Source: Pseudomonadota bacterium (GTDB taxonomy: Bacteria; Pseudomonadota; Alphaproteobacteria; SHVP01). Taken from it: a stretch of DNA of 47,594 nt. The notes under the pieces were generated by a model. That model did no database searches. It had not been told where the DNA came from and saw only the letters and a list, made by a program, of their open reading frames with translations. The stretch spans positions 1 to 47,594 of the forward strand of contig JADFIH010000007.1 in NCBI GenBank assembly GCA_022566715.1, given 5' to 3'. Positions 8,094 through 17,044 of the stretch are shown piece by piece (the first letter of the stretch is position 1; each line of letters opens with the position of its first letter). The position numbers and the translations under genes were made by a program.

Positions 8094-9721
8094 GCGCACG
8101 ATTTCCTATTGAGGTCTCCATCGGCGCGTTCGCCGGAATACTGGCTCTCGCGGCTGCCGCGGCTCCGGCGCCCGCCGTGGAGATTCCGCGCTTCGTGGAG
8201 GAGACTGCAACCTCCGGCGTATCGCACCAATACGATGGGGGCTGGGAATTCTTCGTCGGCGGTGGCGTGGCCGTCTTCGACTGCAATGGGGACGGCCGGC
8301 CCGACCTTTACATTGCGGGCGGCGCCGGGGTGTCCGTTTTGTACCGGAACGAAAGCGCCGTGGGCGGCGCGTTGCGCTTTGCGCCCGTTCCCGACAGCGG
8401 CGCCGAAATAAGCGATGCGCTCGGCGCCTACCCGCTCGACGTCGACGGCGACGCCATCGCCGACCTGATCGTCCTGCGGGTGGGGGAGAATATCGCCTTG
8501 CGCGGGCTGGGCGGCTGCCGTTTCGAACGGGCCAACGAGGCCTGGGGGTTCGAGGGCGGCGCCGCGTGGTCGACAAGCTTCTCGGCGCGCTGGGAGCAGG
8601 GCCGTGCTTGGCCCACCTTGGCTATCGGGAACTACGTCGACCGCGAGGCCGCCGGCTCACCCTGGGGGACGTGCAGCGACAATGTGCTTCACCGCCCCGC
8701 CGCGAACGACTCGGGATTCGACCGCCCGAGCGCCCTGTCGCCGGGCTACTGCTCCCTCTCCATGCTCTTCAGCGACTGGGACCGTTCGGGCCGTGCCGAC
8801 CTGCGCGTGGCCAACGACCGCCACTACTACCGTGGCGGCGAGGAACAACTCTGGCGGCTCCCGCCCGGCGAGCCGCCGGAGCTCTACACCCGGGCCGACG
8901 GTTGGAAGAAACTGGTCGTCTGGGGGATGGGGCTTGCCGGTCACGACCTGACGGGCGATGGCTACCCCGAGTACGTCGTGACCAGTATGGGCGACAACAA
9001 GGTGCAATCGCTCGTGTCTGCGTTCCAGGGTCCGGCCTACGAGGACATCGCCTTGAGCCGTGGCCTCACGGCGCACCGTCCGTTCACGGGCGGTGATATC
9101 CAGCCGTCGACCGGTTGGCACGCCGAATTCCAGGACGTCAACAACGACGGGCTGATCGACCTGTTCATCGCCAAGGGCAATGTCGAGGAAATGCCCGAGG
9201 CCGCCATGCGCGATCCCAACAACCTGCTCATGGGCCAACCGGACGGGACATTCATCGAGGGCGCGGAACAGGCGGGGATCATTAGTTACGCGCGAGGCCG
9301 CGGTGCGGCGTTGGCCGATCTGAACCTCGACGGAATGCCCGACCTTGTCGTTGTCAATCGGCGCGACCCGGTCCAGCTTTGGCGCAATGCCGGCCGCGGC
9401 GACGCGGCCAACCCGGTTCCCATTGGGAACTGGCTCGCCCTACGCTTGCGGCAATCCGGCGGCAACCGGGACGCGGTTGGCGCCTGGGTCGAGGTGAAGG
9501 CCGGCGGGCGTGTGCAACGGCGAGAAATCACCGTGGGGGGCGGCCACGCGGGCGGGACCTTGGGCTGGGTTCATCTTGGGCTGGGCTCCGAGGCAACCGC
9601 CGAGGTCAGGGTGGAATGGCCCGGCGGCCGGACGGGCGAGTGGATCCCGGTCCAGGCAAACCGATTCTTCGTAATCGAGCGCGAACGGAACGGGGCCCGG
9701 CGCTGGGTCCCAGTCATGTGA
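8090..9721 (+). CDS. Secreted FG-GAP/VCBS repeat protein with ASPIC/UnbV domain (CRTAC1 family)
   Basis: A 543-residue exported protein of unknown role. After a signal peptide (about residues 1-30, ending APAPAVE) it carries repeated calcium-binding-type motifs: 'DCNGDGRPD', 'DVDGDAIAD', 'DWDRSGRAD', 'DLTGDGYPE', 'DVNNDGLID' and 'DLNLDGMPD'. This fits an FG-GAP/VCBS beta-propeller. The last 90 residues ('[23 protein letters not shown] ... VRVEWPGG') match the ASPIC/UnbV domain. It is translationally coupled to xylA (ATGA overlap) and lies before xylF, so it is probably co-expressed with xylose genes. A periplasmic or surface role with sugar or polysaccharide is plausible but unproven; no catalytic motif was seen. 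Confidence 0.88.
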   Translation: MSARFPIEVSIGAFAGILALAAAAAPAPAVEIPRFVEETATSGVSHQYDGGWEFFVGGGVAVFDCNGDGRPDLYIAGGAGVSVLYRNESAVGGALRFAPVPDSGAEISDALGAYPLDVDGDAIADLIVLRVGENIALRGLGGCRFERANEAWGFEGGAAWSTSFSARWEQGRAWPTLAIGNYVDREAAGSPWGTCSDNVLHRPAANDSGFDRPSALSPGYCSLSMLFSDWDRSGRADLRVANDRHYYRGGEEQLWRLPPGEPPELYTRADGWKKLVVWGMGLAGHDLTGDGYPEYVVTSMGDNKVQSLVSAFQGPAYEDIALSRGLTAHRPFTGGDIQPSTGWHAEFQDVNNDGLIDLFIAKGNVEEMPEAAMRDPNNLLMGQPDGTFIEGAEQAGIISYARGRGAALADLNLDGMPDLVVVNRRDPVQLWRNAGRGDAANPVPIGNWLALRLRQSGGNRDAVGAWVEVKAGGRVQRREITVGGGHAGGTLGWVHLGLGSEATAEVRVEWPGGRTGEWIPVQANRFFVIERERNGARRWVPVM

Positions 9722-9826
9722 TCGACACGAGAGCGCAAAGTCTTTGACTTGACGGGCTTTTCCGCCAAGATGTTTGGTTGAAAAACAAGAACAAGTGAAC
9801 CAAGGCAATTGGGAGGATTGAGAGAA

Positions 9827-10876
9827 ATGAAATCGCTAACAAGGATTATTGCCGGCGCGGCCGTCGGCCTCGCGATGGGCGTAACCGCCAGCGCCACGGC
9901 GTTCGCTCAGGAAATTATCGTCGGCGTGAGTTGGGCCAATTTCCAGGAAGAGCGTTGGAAAACGGACGAAGCCGCGATGAAAAGCGTGCTCGACAAGCTG
10001 GGCGTCAAGTACATCAGTGCCGACGCACAAAGTTCCAGCGAAAAACAGCTCGCCGATATCGAAAGTCTTATTACCAGGGGCGCGACTGCATTGATCGTGA
10101 TCGCCTGGGATTCCGAGGCAATCCTGCCCGCCGTCGCCCGCGCATCGGCGGAGGGTATTCCCGTCGTCGGATACGACCGTTTGATCGAAGACCCGGGCGT
10201 CTTCTACCTCACGTTCGACAACGTGGAGGTCGGGCGCATCCAGGCCCGTGAAATCTTCAAGGTCCAGCCCAAAGGCAATTATGTCTTCATCAAGGGCGCC
10301 GCGACCGATCCGAATGCGGACTTCCTGCACGCGGGTCAGCTCGAAGTACTTCAGGCCGCGATCGATTCCGGCGACATCAAGATCGTCGGCGATCAGTACA
10401 CGGACGCCTGGCTGCCGGAGAACGCTCAGAAGAACATGGAGCAGATCCTGACGGCCACCAACAACAAGGTCGACGCGGTCGTGGCGTCCAACGACGGCAC
10501 CGCCGGTGGCGTGGTAGCGGCCTTGTCCGCGCAGGGCCTCGAAGGCTTGCCTGTGTCCGGTCAAGATGGCGACCACGCGGCGCTAAACCGGGTTGCCCGT
10601 GGCCTGCAGACCGTAAGCGTATGGAAGGACGCCCGCGCCCTCGGCAGGGCGGCCGCCAACATCGCCGTGCAACTCGCGAAGGGTGCGTCGCTCGATGACA
10701 TCGAGGGCTCGGTGATCTTCAGTGACGGCCCCAAGGGCGCGAATATGCACTCGATTCTCTTGAAACCCGTCCCGATCAGGCACGATAACCTGGACGTGGT
10801 CATTGACGCGAAATGGGTTTCGCGCGAAGTGGTTTGCCAGGGCGTCGGCGCCAATGCGCCGGCCGCCTGCAAGTAG
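9827..10876 (+). CDS. xylF: D-xylose ABC transporter substrate-binding protein
   Basis: A periplasmic xylose-binding protein of 349 residues. It has the signal peptide [27 protein letters not shown] and then '[24 protein letters not shown]', '[27 protein letters not shown]', '[20 protein letters not shown]' and '[16 protein letters not shown]...[10 protein letters not shown]', all typical of XylF. ATG at 9827 follows GGGAGGA (9811-9817); the track start at 9809 is TTG before that site and is rejected. The 105-bp gap after the preceding gene may hold a separate promoter. A strong stem-loop follows the stop. xylH and xylG downstream complete the importer. Confidence 0.95.
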   Translation: MKSLTRIIAGAAVGLAMGVTASATAFAQEIIVGVSWANFQEERWKTDEAAMKSVLDKLGVKYISADAQSSSEKQLADIESLITRGATALIVIAWDSEAILPAVARASAEGIPVVGYDRLIEDPGVFYLTFDNVEVGRIQAREIFKVQPKGNYVFIKGAATDPNADFLHAGQLEVLQAAIDSGDIKIVGDQYTDAWLPENAQKNMEQILTATNNKVDAVVASNDGTAGGVVAALSAQGLEGLPVSGQDGDHAALNRVARGLQTVSVWKDARALGRAAANIAVQLAKGASLDDIEGSVIFSDGPKGANMHSILLKPVPIRHDNLDVVIDAKWVSREVVCQGVGANAPAACK

Positions 10877-10888
10877 GCACTCGCTAGA

Positions 10889-10924
10889 GAAGCGCGCCGT
10901 CCGTTCGGCGGCGCGCTTCCTTTT
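10889..10924 (+). terminator. Strong stem-loop with short T-tract after xylF
   Basis: Perfect 11-bp arms GAAGCGCGCCG and CGGCGCGCTTC enclose a 9-nt loop and are followed by CTTTT. It lies in the xylF-xylH gap. It probably acts as a leaky terminator or mRNA-protecting hairpin that raises binding-protein expression over the permease and ATPase. Confidence 0.75.
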
Positions 10925-10983
10925 CGCCCGGTCCGGCTTCCGTTTCCGTTACGGCCGGCGGTCGAGGACCTGGGAACGCTCGC

Positions 10984-12222
10984 ATGAGTGAAGGGGCTCG
11001 CACCTCGGCGCGGCCGAAGGCGCTGACGGACGGCGCTGCACGTTTGCTCGCGGCCACGGAGATGGATCCGCGCCTGCTCGCGATGATTGGCGCCCTCGCC
11101 GTCATCTGGATCGTCCTTAACGTTCTCACCGGCGGGATTTTCCTGTCGCCGCGCAATCTCTTCAACCTGGCGGTTCAAAGTAGCGTCGTCGGCGTTATGG
11201 CCACCGGGATGGTTTTCGTCATCGTGGCCCGGAACATCGACCTGTCGGTCGGTTCCGTCCTGGGCTTCGTGGGAATGATCATTGCATTCCTCCAGGTCGA
11301 TGTGTTCCCCATCGATGCCGCGTGGAATTGGCCCCTGACGATCGTCTTGGGGATCATGGTGGGGGCGCTTGCCGGAACGTGGCAGGGTTACTGGATCGCC
11401 TACCGCGGCGTTCCGGCGTTTGTCGTTACCCTGGGCGGTCTCTTGATCTTCCGCGGCGGCGCTTTTCTGATTACGGACGGGCGCACCATCGCCCCGTTGA
11501 ATCAGACCTATCAGCTTCTGGGCGGCGGCATTGACGGCTCGATCGGCGCCCTGTGGAGTTGGATACTGGGAGCGGTGGCCGTTGTTACCGTCGTCGTCAT
11601 GAGTACGCGCGCCCGGGCGAAACGGCGAAAATTCGGATTTCCAACCAAGCCGCTCTGGGCGGCGGTCGGCTTGATCGTCGTCTCCGCCGTCTTGATCATC
11701 ACATTTGTCGTGATCATGAATTCATATAACAAACCACGCACGGAAATCCCGCGAGGCATTCCGGTTCCGGTTTTGATCCTCATAGCCGTCGTCGTGGGCA
11801 TGACTCTGCTCGCGCGGATGACGAAGTTCGGACGCTACGTTTTTGCCATGGGCGGCAGCCCCGAAGCGGCAAATCTCTCGGGCATCAATGTTCGGCGGAT
11901 AACCCTTTGGATATTCATCCTGATGGGTATGTTGTGCGGCGTTGCCGCGATCATCACCACGGCGCGGCTGAATGCGGGCACCAACTCCATGGGCACCTTG
12001 GCGGAACTCAGCGTCATTGCGGCGGCCGTGATCGGTGGGACCGCGCTCGCCGGGGGCCGCGGCACCATCCCCGGTGCGATCCTGGGGGCCGTCATCATTC
12101 AGAGCCTGGACAACGGCATGGTCCTGATGAGCGTCTCCAGCCCGATGCGGCAGATCGTGATCGGGGTGGTATTGATCCTCGCGGTTTGGTCCGACGTCTC
12201 GCTCAACAAAGTGCGGCAGTGA
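10984..12222 (+). CDS. xylH: D-xylose ABC transporter permease
   Basis: A 412-residue inner-membrane permease, longer than RbsC-type permeases as expected for XylH. Recognisable segments are '[19 protein letters not shown]', '[24 protein letters not shown]', '[11 protein letters not shown]', the mid-protein insertion with '[11 protein letters not shown]', '[19 protein letters not shown]' and '[19 protein letters not shown]'. ATG at 10984 sits 107 bp after the xylF stop, beyond the hairpin. It is separated from xylG by only 3 bp, so the two are co-translated. It forms the membrane channel for xylose import with XylF and XylG. Confidence 0.94.
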   Translation: MSEGARTSARPKALTDGAARLLAATEMDPRLLAMIGALAVIWIVLNVLTGGIFLSPRNLFNLAVQSSVVGVMATGMVFVIVARNIDLSVGSVLGFVGMIIAFLQVDVFPIDAAWNWPLTIVLGIMVGALAGTWQGYWIAYRGVPAFVVTLGGLLIFRGGAFLITDGRTIAPLNQTYQLLGGGIDGSIGALWSWILGAVAVVTVVVMSTRARAKRRKFGFPTKPLWAAVGLIVVSAVLIITFVVIMNSYNKPRTEIPRGIPVPVLILIAVVVGMTLLARMTKFGRYVFAMGGSPEAANLSGINVRRITLWIFILMGMLCGVAAIITTARLNAGTNSMGTLAELSVIAAAVIGGTALAGGRGTIPGAILGAVIIQSLDNGMVLMSVSSPMRQIVIGVVLILAVWSDVSLNKVRQ

Positions 12223-12225
12223 CCT

Positions 12226-12987
12226 ATGGCTGAAGCGCCCCTTGTCGAAATGAGGCATGTCTACAAGCGGTTTGGCGGTGTGCACGCGGTGGAGGACGTA
12301 ACCATCGATCTCTTCGCGGGCGAGGTCGTGGGGCTCGTCGGGCACAACGGGGCGGGGAAGTCGACCTTGATGAAGGGGCTCTCCGGCGCCCTTCCCATAG
12401 ATGGGGGCGAGATTTTCATCCGCGGCGAACGCATCGACATCCGCAACCCGCGCGATGCGCGCCATCACGGAATCGAAACCATCTATCAGAACCTGGCGCT
12501 CGCCGACAACCTGGACGCGCCGGCCAATCTGTTTCTGGGCCGTGAGATCGTCACGGCAATGGGCACACTGGACGATGACGCCATGGAACATGAGGCGCGC
12601 AAGGTGCTCCAGCGTCTGAACCCCAGCTTTACCAATATCAAGCAGCCCACGGGGAACCTCTCCGGAGGGCAGCGACAGGCGGTCGCCATCGCGCGCGCCA
12701 TCCATTTCAACGCGCGCATCCTCGTCATGGATGAGCCGACGGCGGCCCTCGGTCCGCAGGAATCGGAGATGGTCGGCGAACTCATCAAGCAGCTGAAGAG
12801 CGAAGGGATCGGAATTTTTCTCGTCAGCCATGATCTGCACGACGTCTTCGATCTTTCAGACCGCATCAGCGTCATGAAGAATGGGGGAATGGTGGGAACG
12901 CGCGCCACCGCCGATCTCACCCAGGAACAGGCGCTCGGCATGATCATTCTGGGCAAGCTTCCAGAAGAGCAGCCGGCGTTTCAGTAG
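12226..12987 (+). CDS. xylG: D-xylose ABC transporter ATP-binding protein, single NBD
   Basis: A 253-residue ABC ATPase with Walker A 'GHNGAGKST' (residues 39-47), signature 'LSGGQRQ', Walker B '[11 protein letters not shown]' and the switch histidine in 'LVSHDLHD'. E. coli XylG has two fused nucleotide-binding domains (about 510 residues). This protein has only one and must work as a homodimer, as in the FrcA-type ATPases common in alphaproteobacteria. There is no second half or frameshift downstream: the frame stops cleanly and the convergent dehydratase gene ends 17 bp later. It is the last gene of the xyl operon. Confidence 0.93.
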   Translation: MAEAPLVEMRHVYKRFGGVHAVEDVTIDLFAGEVVGLVGHNGAGKSTLMKGLSGALPIDGGEIFIRGERIDIRNPRDARHHGIETIYQNLALADNLDAPANLFLGREIVTAMGTLDDDAMEHEARKVLQRLNPSFTNIKQPTGNLSGGQRQAVAIARAIHFNARILVMDEPTAALGPQESEMVGELIKQLKSEGIGIFLVSHDLHDVFDLSDRISVMKNGGMVGTRATADLTQEQALGMIILGKLPEEQPAFQ

Positions 12988-13004
12988 GCCGTCGGACTCC
13001 TTTA

Positions 13005-14759
13005 TTAGTGCGACTCCCTGGGCACGGCGGCGCCGCTGTGGCCAACGAGAAAGTCGAAATCGACGCCCCGGTCGGCCTGCATCACGTGCTCGCCGTAGAG
13101 CCGGTAGTAGCCGCGCTCGACCCCTGACGGCGGCGTCCAATCCCGGCGCCGCTCCGCCAGCTCCTTCTCGGAGACGAGCAGTTGAAGCTTGCGGCCCGCT
13201 ACGTCGAGCTCGATCTCGTCCCCGGTCCGCACCAGGGCGAGCGTCCCCCCGGCCGCGGCCTCGGGGGCTGCGTGGAGCACGACGGTGCCGTACGCCGTGC
13301 CGCTCATCCTGGCATCGGAGATACGCACCATGTCGGTGATGCCTTGTTTGAGCAGCTTGGTTGGAATCTGCATGTTGCCGACTTCGGGCATGCCCGGATA
13401 ACCCTTGGGGCCGCAATTCCGCAGGACCATCACCGAATCTTTGTCGATCTCGAGTCCGGGGTCGTCTATGCGCGCCTTGAAATCGTCGATGTCCTCGAAG
13501 ACCACCGCCCGGCCCCTGTGTTGCATGAGCTCGGGCGTCGCCGCCGACGGTTTGATGATGGCGCCGTCCGGGGCGAGGTTGCCGCGCAGGACGGCGATTC
13601 CACCGCTTTCGACAAGGGGACGGTCCAGGGGCCGAATGACCTCGCGGTTGTAGTTGGGGGCGTCCTTGGAATTTTCCCAGATGGTGTGGCCGTTGACGGT
13701 GAGTGCGTCCTTATTGATGAACTCGCCGATCTCGCGGATCACGGCGGGCAGTCCGCCCGCGTAGTAAAAGTCCTCCATGAGGAATTCGCCGGACGGCCGG
13801 AGGTTGACGATGGTGGGCACGTCGCGCCCTAGCCGGTCCCAGTCGTCGAGCGTCAGGTCGATACCGACCCGCCCGGCCAGGGCGAGAAGATGCACCACCG
13901 CGTTGGTCGAGCCGCCGATCGCGCCGTTCACCCGGATCACGTTCTCGAAGGCCTCGCGCGTGAGAATCTTCGACATGCGAAGATCTTCGTGGACCGCCTC
14001 GACGATGCGGCGCCCGGCCATGTGCGCGAGCGTGGAGCGCCGGGAATCGGCCGCCGGAATCGCCGCGTTGGCCGGCAACCCCATGCCGATGGCCTCGACC
14101 ATGCTGGCCATGGTGGAAGCGGTTCCCATGGTCATGCAGTGGCCGATGCTGCGCGACATGCCGGATTCGGCGTCGAGAAAGTCCTTGAGCTCCATCTTGC
14201 CCGCCCGAACGTCCTCGCTGAAGGTCCAGACGTCGGTCCCCGAGCCGATGTCGCGGCCGCGGAACTTCCCGTTCAGCATGGGGCCGCCGGACACCACGAT
14301 GGTCGGCAAGTCGCAGCTTGCGGCGCCCATCATGAGGGCCGGCGTGGTCTTGTCGCAGCCCGTGAGGAGGACCACGCCATCGAGCGGGTTGGCCCGGATG
14401 GTCTCCTCGACGTCCATGCTCACGAGGTTGCGGAACAGCATCGTGGTCGGCCGCATGAGCGGTTCGCCCAGGGACATGACGGGAAACTCAAGCGGGAAGC
14501 CGCCCATTTCGTAAACGCCCCGTTTCACGTGCTCGGCGATGTCGCGGAAGTGAGCGTTGCACGGCGTGAGTTCCGACCAGGTGTTGCAGATGCCGATCAC
14601 CGGCCGCCCGTCGAACAGATGGTTGGGCAAGCCCTGGTTCTTCATCCAGCTGCGGTGCAGGAAGCCGTCGCGGTCAGCCGGACCGAACCAGGCCGCGCTC
14701 CGGCGTTTAGACTTAGACTTGGGCTTAGACTTGGGCTGGGGTTTGGGCTTGTCCGGCAT
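13005..14759 (-). CDS. IlvD/Edd-family sugar-acid dehydratase (L-arabinonate/D-xylonate dehydratase-like)
   Basis: Probably dehydrates an aldonic acid (L-arabinonate or D-xylonate) to the 2-keto-3-deoxy acid in oxidative pentose catabolism. The 584-residue protein has the three cysteines expected for the [2Fe-2S] cluster: C58 in 'GICNTWSE', C135 in 'LLTGCDKTTPA' and C208 in 'GHCMTMGTAST'. It also has 'VNGAIGGSTNAVVH' and 'ISDARMSGTAYGTVVLHAAPEAAAGG'. The ending 'DFLVGHSGAAVPRESH' is typical of arabinonate-type members rather than IlvD itself. An unusual Lys/Pro/Ser tail (residues 3-20) precedes the conserved start. It follows the Gfo-type oxidoreductase by 8 bp. Xylonate against arabinonate specificity cannot be told by eye. 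Confidence 0.9.
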   Translation of the reverse strand: MPDKPKPQPKSKPKSKSKRRSAAWFGPADRDGFLHRSWMKNQGLPNHLFDGRPVIGICNTWSELTPCNAHFRDIAEHVKRGVYEMGGFPLEFPVMSLGEPLMRPTTMLFRNLVSMDVEETIRANPLDGVVLLTGCDKTTPALMMGAASCDLPTIVVSGGPMLNGKFRGRDIGSGTDVWTFSEDVRAGKMELKDFLDAESGMSRSIGHCMTMGTASTMASMVEAIGMGLPANAAIPAADSRRSTLAHMAGRRIVEAVHEDLRMSKILTREAFENVIRVNGAIGGSTNAVVHLLALAGRVGIDLTLDDWDRLGRDVPTIVNLRPSGEFLMEDFYYAGGLPAVIREIGEFINKDALTVNGHTIWENSKDAPNYNREVIRPLDRPLVESGGIAVLRGNLAPDGAIIKPSAATPELMQHRGRAVVFEDIDDFKARIDDPGLEIDKDSVMVLRNCGPKGYPGMPEVGNMQIPTKLLKQGITDMVRISDARMSGTAYGTVVLHAAPEAAAGGTLALVRTGDEIELDVAGRKLQLLVSEKELAERRRDWTPPSGVERGYYRLYGEHVMQADRGVDFDFLVGHSGAAVPRESH

Positions 14760-14767
14760 ATTTTCTC

Positions 14768-15769
14768 TTAAACCTCCTCCCAGGCTCCGCTGCGCGCGGA
14801 CCTGTAAACGGCGTCGATCACCCGCATGTTCTTGACCGAATCCTCCAGGGGAAAGGCGAGGCCGCCCCCGTTTCTGATGGCTTGGGAAAACAAGTCCGCC
14901 TGAAGCGTGTATTGGTCCACGGCCTCGATGGTCTCGGCTTCCGCCGACGCGCCACCGGGCTTGCCGCCCCTGTCGAGATAAATACGGGTCGTCTCGTCGG
15001 CGGGTGCATTGAACGGAATGGCGATTTCGATGCGGCCCTTGGTTCCGAATATCTCCACCCGCTGATGACCGGCGAGTTGGGTTGAACAGGCGAAACTAGC
15101 CTGGCCCGAGGGAAAATCCAGAATCGCGCTGGTCAGGCGGTCGGTTCCCATGTCCGGATCGCGCTCCATCAAGGCCACCACCCTGCGTGGCTCCTCGCCA
15201 AACAGAAAGCGCGAGATGACGATGGGATAGCACCCGATATCGTAGACCGCCCCACCGCCAATCTCGACGATGTTGCGGATGTTTTTGGGATCGCGGTTCA
15301 TGTAGCTGAAGAAGGCTTGAACCGCGCGCAGATCGCCGATTTTCCCCTCTTTCACCAAGTCCCGGGCGCGCTGCCATTGCGGATGGCATCGCACCATGAA
15401 CGCCTCCTGGATCAACACACCTGTACGGTCGCGGACCTCAATGAGGCGTTGCGCCTCCGCCGCCGTCAGGGCGATGGGTTTTTCGCACAGCACGTGCTTC
15501 CCGTGCTCGGCCGCTTTCTCGGACCAGGGCACGTGAAGGTGGTTGGGCAGGGGGTTGTAAATGGCCTCGACCTCGGGGTCGGCGAGAAGGGCCTCGTAGG
15601 AGCCATGCGCCGTCGGAACGCCGAATCGGTCGGCCATTTCCCGCGCCCGGGCGAGGTCGCGCGAAGCAATCGCCACGAGGCGGCTTCCCTTGCTTTTCAT
15701 CAGGGCGGGTATGACATGTTCGAGCGCGATCTTGGCGGCGCCGAGGACCCCCCATCTAACCTCGTCCAT
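14768..15769 (-). CDS. Gfo/Idh/MocA-family oxidoreductase, probable aldose dehydrogenase
   Basis: A 333-residue NAD(P)-dependent oxidoreductase. The N-terminal Rossmann fold shows 'RWGVLGAAKIALEHVIPAL', the dinucleotide/substrate lysine sits in 'HVLCEKPIALT', and the second conserved region is 'GGGAVYDIGCYPIVISRFLFG'. This arrangement resembles members annotated as D-xylose 1-dehydrogenase (NADP+), but family members use many substrates. It is the first gene of a two-gene operon with the sugar-acid dehydratase 8 bp downstream, so oxidation of a pentose or pentose derivative is a reasonable inference. It diverges from the SDR at 16016. Confidence 0.85.
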   Translation of the reverse strand: MDEVRWGVLGAAKIALEHVIPALMKSKGSRLVAIASRDLARAREMADRFGVPTAHGSYEALLADPEVEAIYNPLPNHLHVPWSEKAAEHGKHVLCEKPIALTAAEAQRLIEVRDRTGVLIQEAFMVRCHPQWQRARDLVKEGKIGDLRAVQAFFSYMNRDPKNIRNIVEIGGGAVYDIGCYPIVISRFLFGEEPRRVVALMERDPDMGTDRLTSAILDFPSGQASFACSTQLAGHQRVEIFGTKGRIEIAIPFNAPADETTRIYLDRGGKPGGASAEAETIEAVDQYTLQADLFSQAIRNGGGLAFPLEDSVKNMRVIDAVYRSARSGAWEEV

Positions 15770-16015
15770 AAGTGGACCTTCCCTTTACGGTGGCGGGCGC
15801 CGCCCCATGCGGTGAAATTCGCCGCGATGCTCCGGGACCCTTGGCCTCCGACCGATCATAACGGAAATCCGCCGAAACGTCGAAGACGCGGCCGAGGATC
15901 GGCGCGCGGGGGGTGCGGCGATCGGCACGATTGCCTGGAGATCGGGGATCGGTGTTCAGGCGAAGCAAGAATGCCGCTAACATGAGCGAAGAACGGTCAG
16001 CGGGAGAGTGGAAAT
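15770..16015. promoter_or_regulatory. Divergent promoter region between the Gfo-type oxidoreductase and the xylose dehydrogenase
   Basis: These 246 bp separate two head-to-head genes and must carry both promoters. No clear -10/-35 pair or long palindrome was seen. GGGAGAG at 16002-16008 is the Shine-Dalgarno of the plus-strand gene. Confidence 0.45.
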
Positions 16016-16792
16016 ATGCCTGAATATGCGAACTACCCGAGCCTCGACGAGCGCGTCGTGTTCATTACCGGCGGCGCATCGGGGATCGCCGGCGACTTGG
16101 TGCGGCAATTCGCCAAGCAGGGCGCGAAAGTCGGTTTCGTCGACATCAACGAACCGGCGGGACGCGAAAACGTGGCGTGGTGCGCCGAGGCGGGCGTCAA
16201 TGAGGAACCGTTGTTCATCCCGGGAGATGTTCGCGACATCGAACGGCTTCGCGCCGCCATCCACCAAACCGCCGACCGGTTCGGACCGGTTCGCGTGCTC
16301 GTAAACAGCGCGGCCAGCGACGACCGGCACAAAGTCGAGGACGTGACGCCGGAATATTGGGACGAACGCTTCGAGGTGAATCTGCGCCACCAGTTTTTTG
16401 CCATTCAGGCCGTCATTTCCGGCATGCGGGAGGCCGGTGGCGGGTCCATCATCAACTTCGGCAGCACCGGATGGATGATTAAGGAGGACTTCTATCCTGC
16501 TTACGCAACCGCGAAATCGGCAGTGCAAGGATTGACCCGGACGATGGCCCGTTATCTCGGCGCGGACAACATACGGGTGAACTCCGTCGTGCCGGGCTGG
16601 GTTTTTACCGAGCGCCAGCTGGATAAATGGTGGACCCAGGAGGGCGAGGACGAGGCCATGAAAGCGCAATGCCTCAAGAGGCGGATTTACCCCGAGGAGT
16701 TCAACCAAATGGTGCTGTTCCTGGCGGCGGACGATGGCGGCGCGTGCACGGCTCAAAGCTACATCATCGACGCGGGCCGGGCTGGTTTATAG
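16016..16792 (+). CDS. SDR-family D-xylose 1-dehydrogenase-like protein (Caulobacter XylB type)
   Basis: Likely oxidises D-xylose (or L-arabinose) to the lactone with NAD+. The 258-residue SDR aligns by eye with Caulobacter D-xylose dehydrogenase through 'SDDRHKVEDVTPEYWDERFEVNLRH', 'GGGSIINFGSTGW', 'VVPGWVFTERQ..KWWTQEGE' and 'AAQ/KAQCLKRRIYPEE'. The catalytic residues are visible: S150, Y163 and K167 (YATAK). The cofactor motif is 'TGGASGIAG' (residues 18-26), where the third glycine of TGxxxGxG is alanine, a small departure from the norm. A terminator-like hairpin with T6 follows the gene. With the nearby dehydratase it supplies two steps of the Weimberg/Dahms route; no lactonase or KDX aldolase was seen here. 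Confidence 0.88.
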   Translation: MPEYANYPSLDERVVFITGGASGIAGDLVRQFAKQGAKVGFVDINEPAGRENVAWCAEAGVNEEPLFIPGDVRDIERLRAAIHQTADRFGPVRVLVNSAASDDRHKVEDVTPEYWDERFEVNLRHQFFAIQAVISGMREAGGGSIINFGSTGWMIKEDFYPAYATAKSAVQGLTRTMARYLGADNIRVNSVVPGWVFTERQLDKWWTQEGEDEAMKAQCLKRRIYPEEFNQMVLFLAADDGGACTAQSYIIDAGRAGL

Positions 16793-16820
16793 GCGCGCGC
16801 GGACCCGGCCGCCGGTGTCC

Positions 16821-16942
16821 CAGAGTCGTTCCGGCTTGGCCGGAACCACTCTAGTTTTTTCGCTCACGGCTGCGGACCGGCCCATCTCGGATGAATTAAG
16901 GATGGCCGCGCCTGCGCGGGCGCGCCGGATAACCGGCGGGCC
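16821..16942 (+). repeat. Dispersed intergenic repeat, copy A (starts with a terminator-like hairpin)
   Basis: About 120 bp are shared with the region 27078-27204 in opposite orientation, including a near-identical core 'ctcggatgaattaaggatggccgcgcct'. Copy A begins with a hairpin (GTTCCGGC ttg GCCGGAAC, then CTAG and six T), which can terminate the xylose dehydrogenase transcript. It ends with a second hairpin, CGCCGG ataa CCGGCG. The short shared peptide 'LTAADRPISDELRMAAP' in the ORF track is a translation of this repeat and not a gene. Confidence 0.85.
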
Positions 16943-16947
16943 GCCTC

Positions 16948-17009
16948 GCGGCCTTGGGCGATTCCAGCGGCCTTGGGCGATTCTCTAGCCGCCTTGAGCG
17001 ATTCTAGTT
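16948..17009. repeat. Three degenerate ~20-bp tandem repeats
   Basis: The units gcggccttgggcgattcca, gcggccttgggcgattctcta and gccgccttgagcgattctagtt follow one another directly after dispersed repeat copy A, between two convergent genes. The function is unknown. Confidence 0.8.
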
Positions 17010-17044
17010 GAACCGGAACCGCCCTGGACTGGCCCGGGAGGCTC

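Noticed and set aside
13890-14771. 293-residue plus-strand ORF opposite the dehydratase
   Set aside because: Antisense shadow in GC-rich DNA; the minus-strand frame has the three Fe-S cysteines and family motifs.
16734-16988. 84-residue plus ORF sharing a peptide with minus ORF 27059-27343
   Set aside because: The shared peptide is only the translation of the dispersed non-coding repeat; both frames are formed by chance around it.
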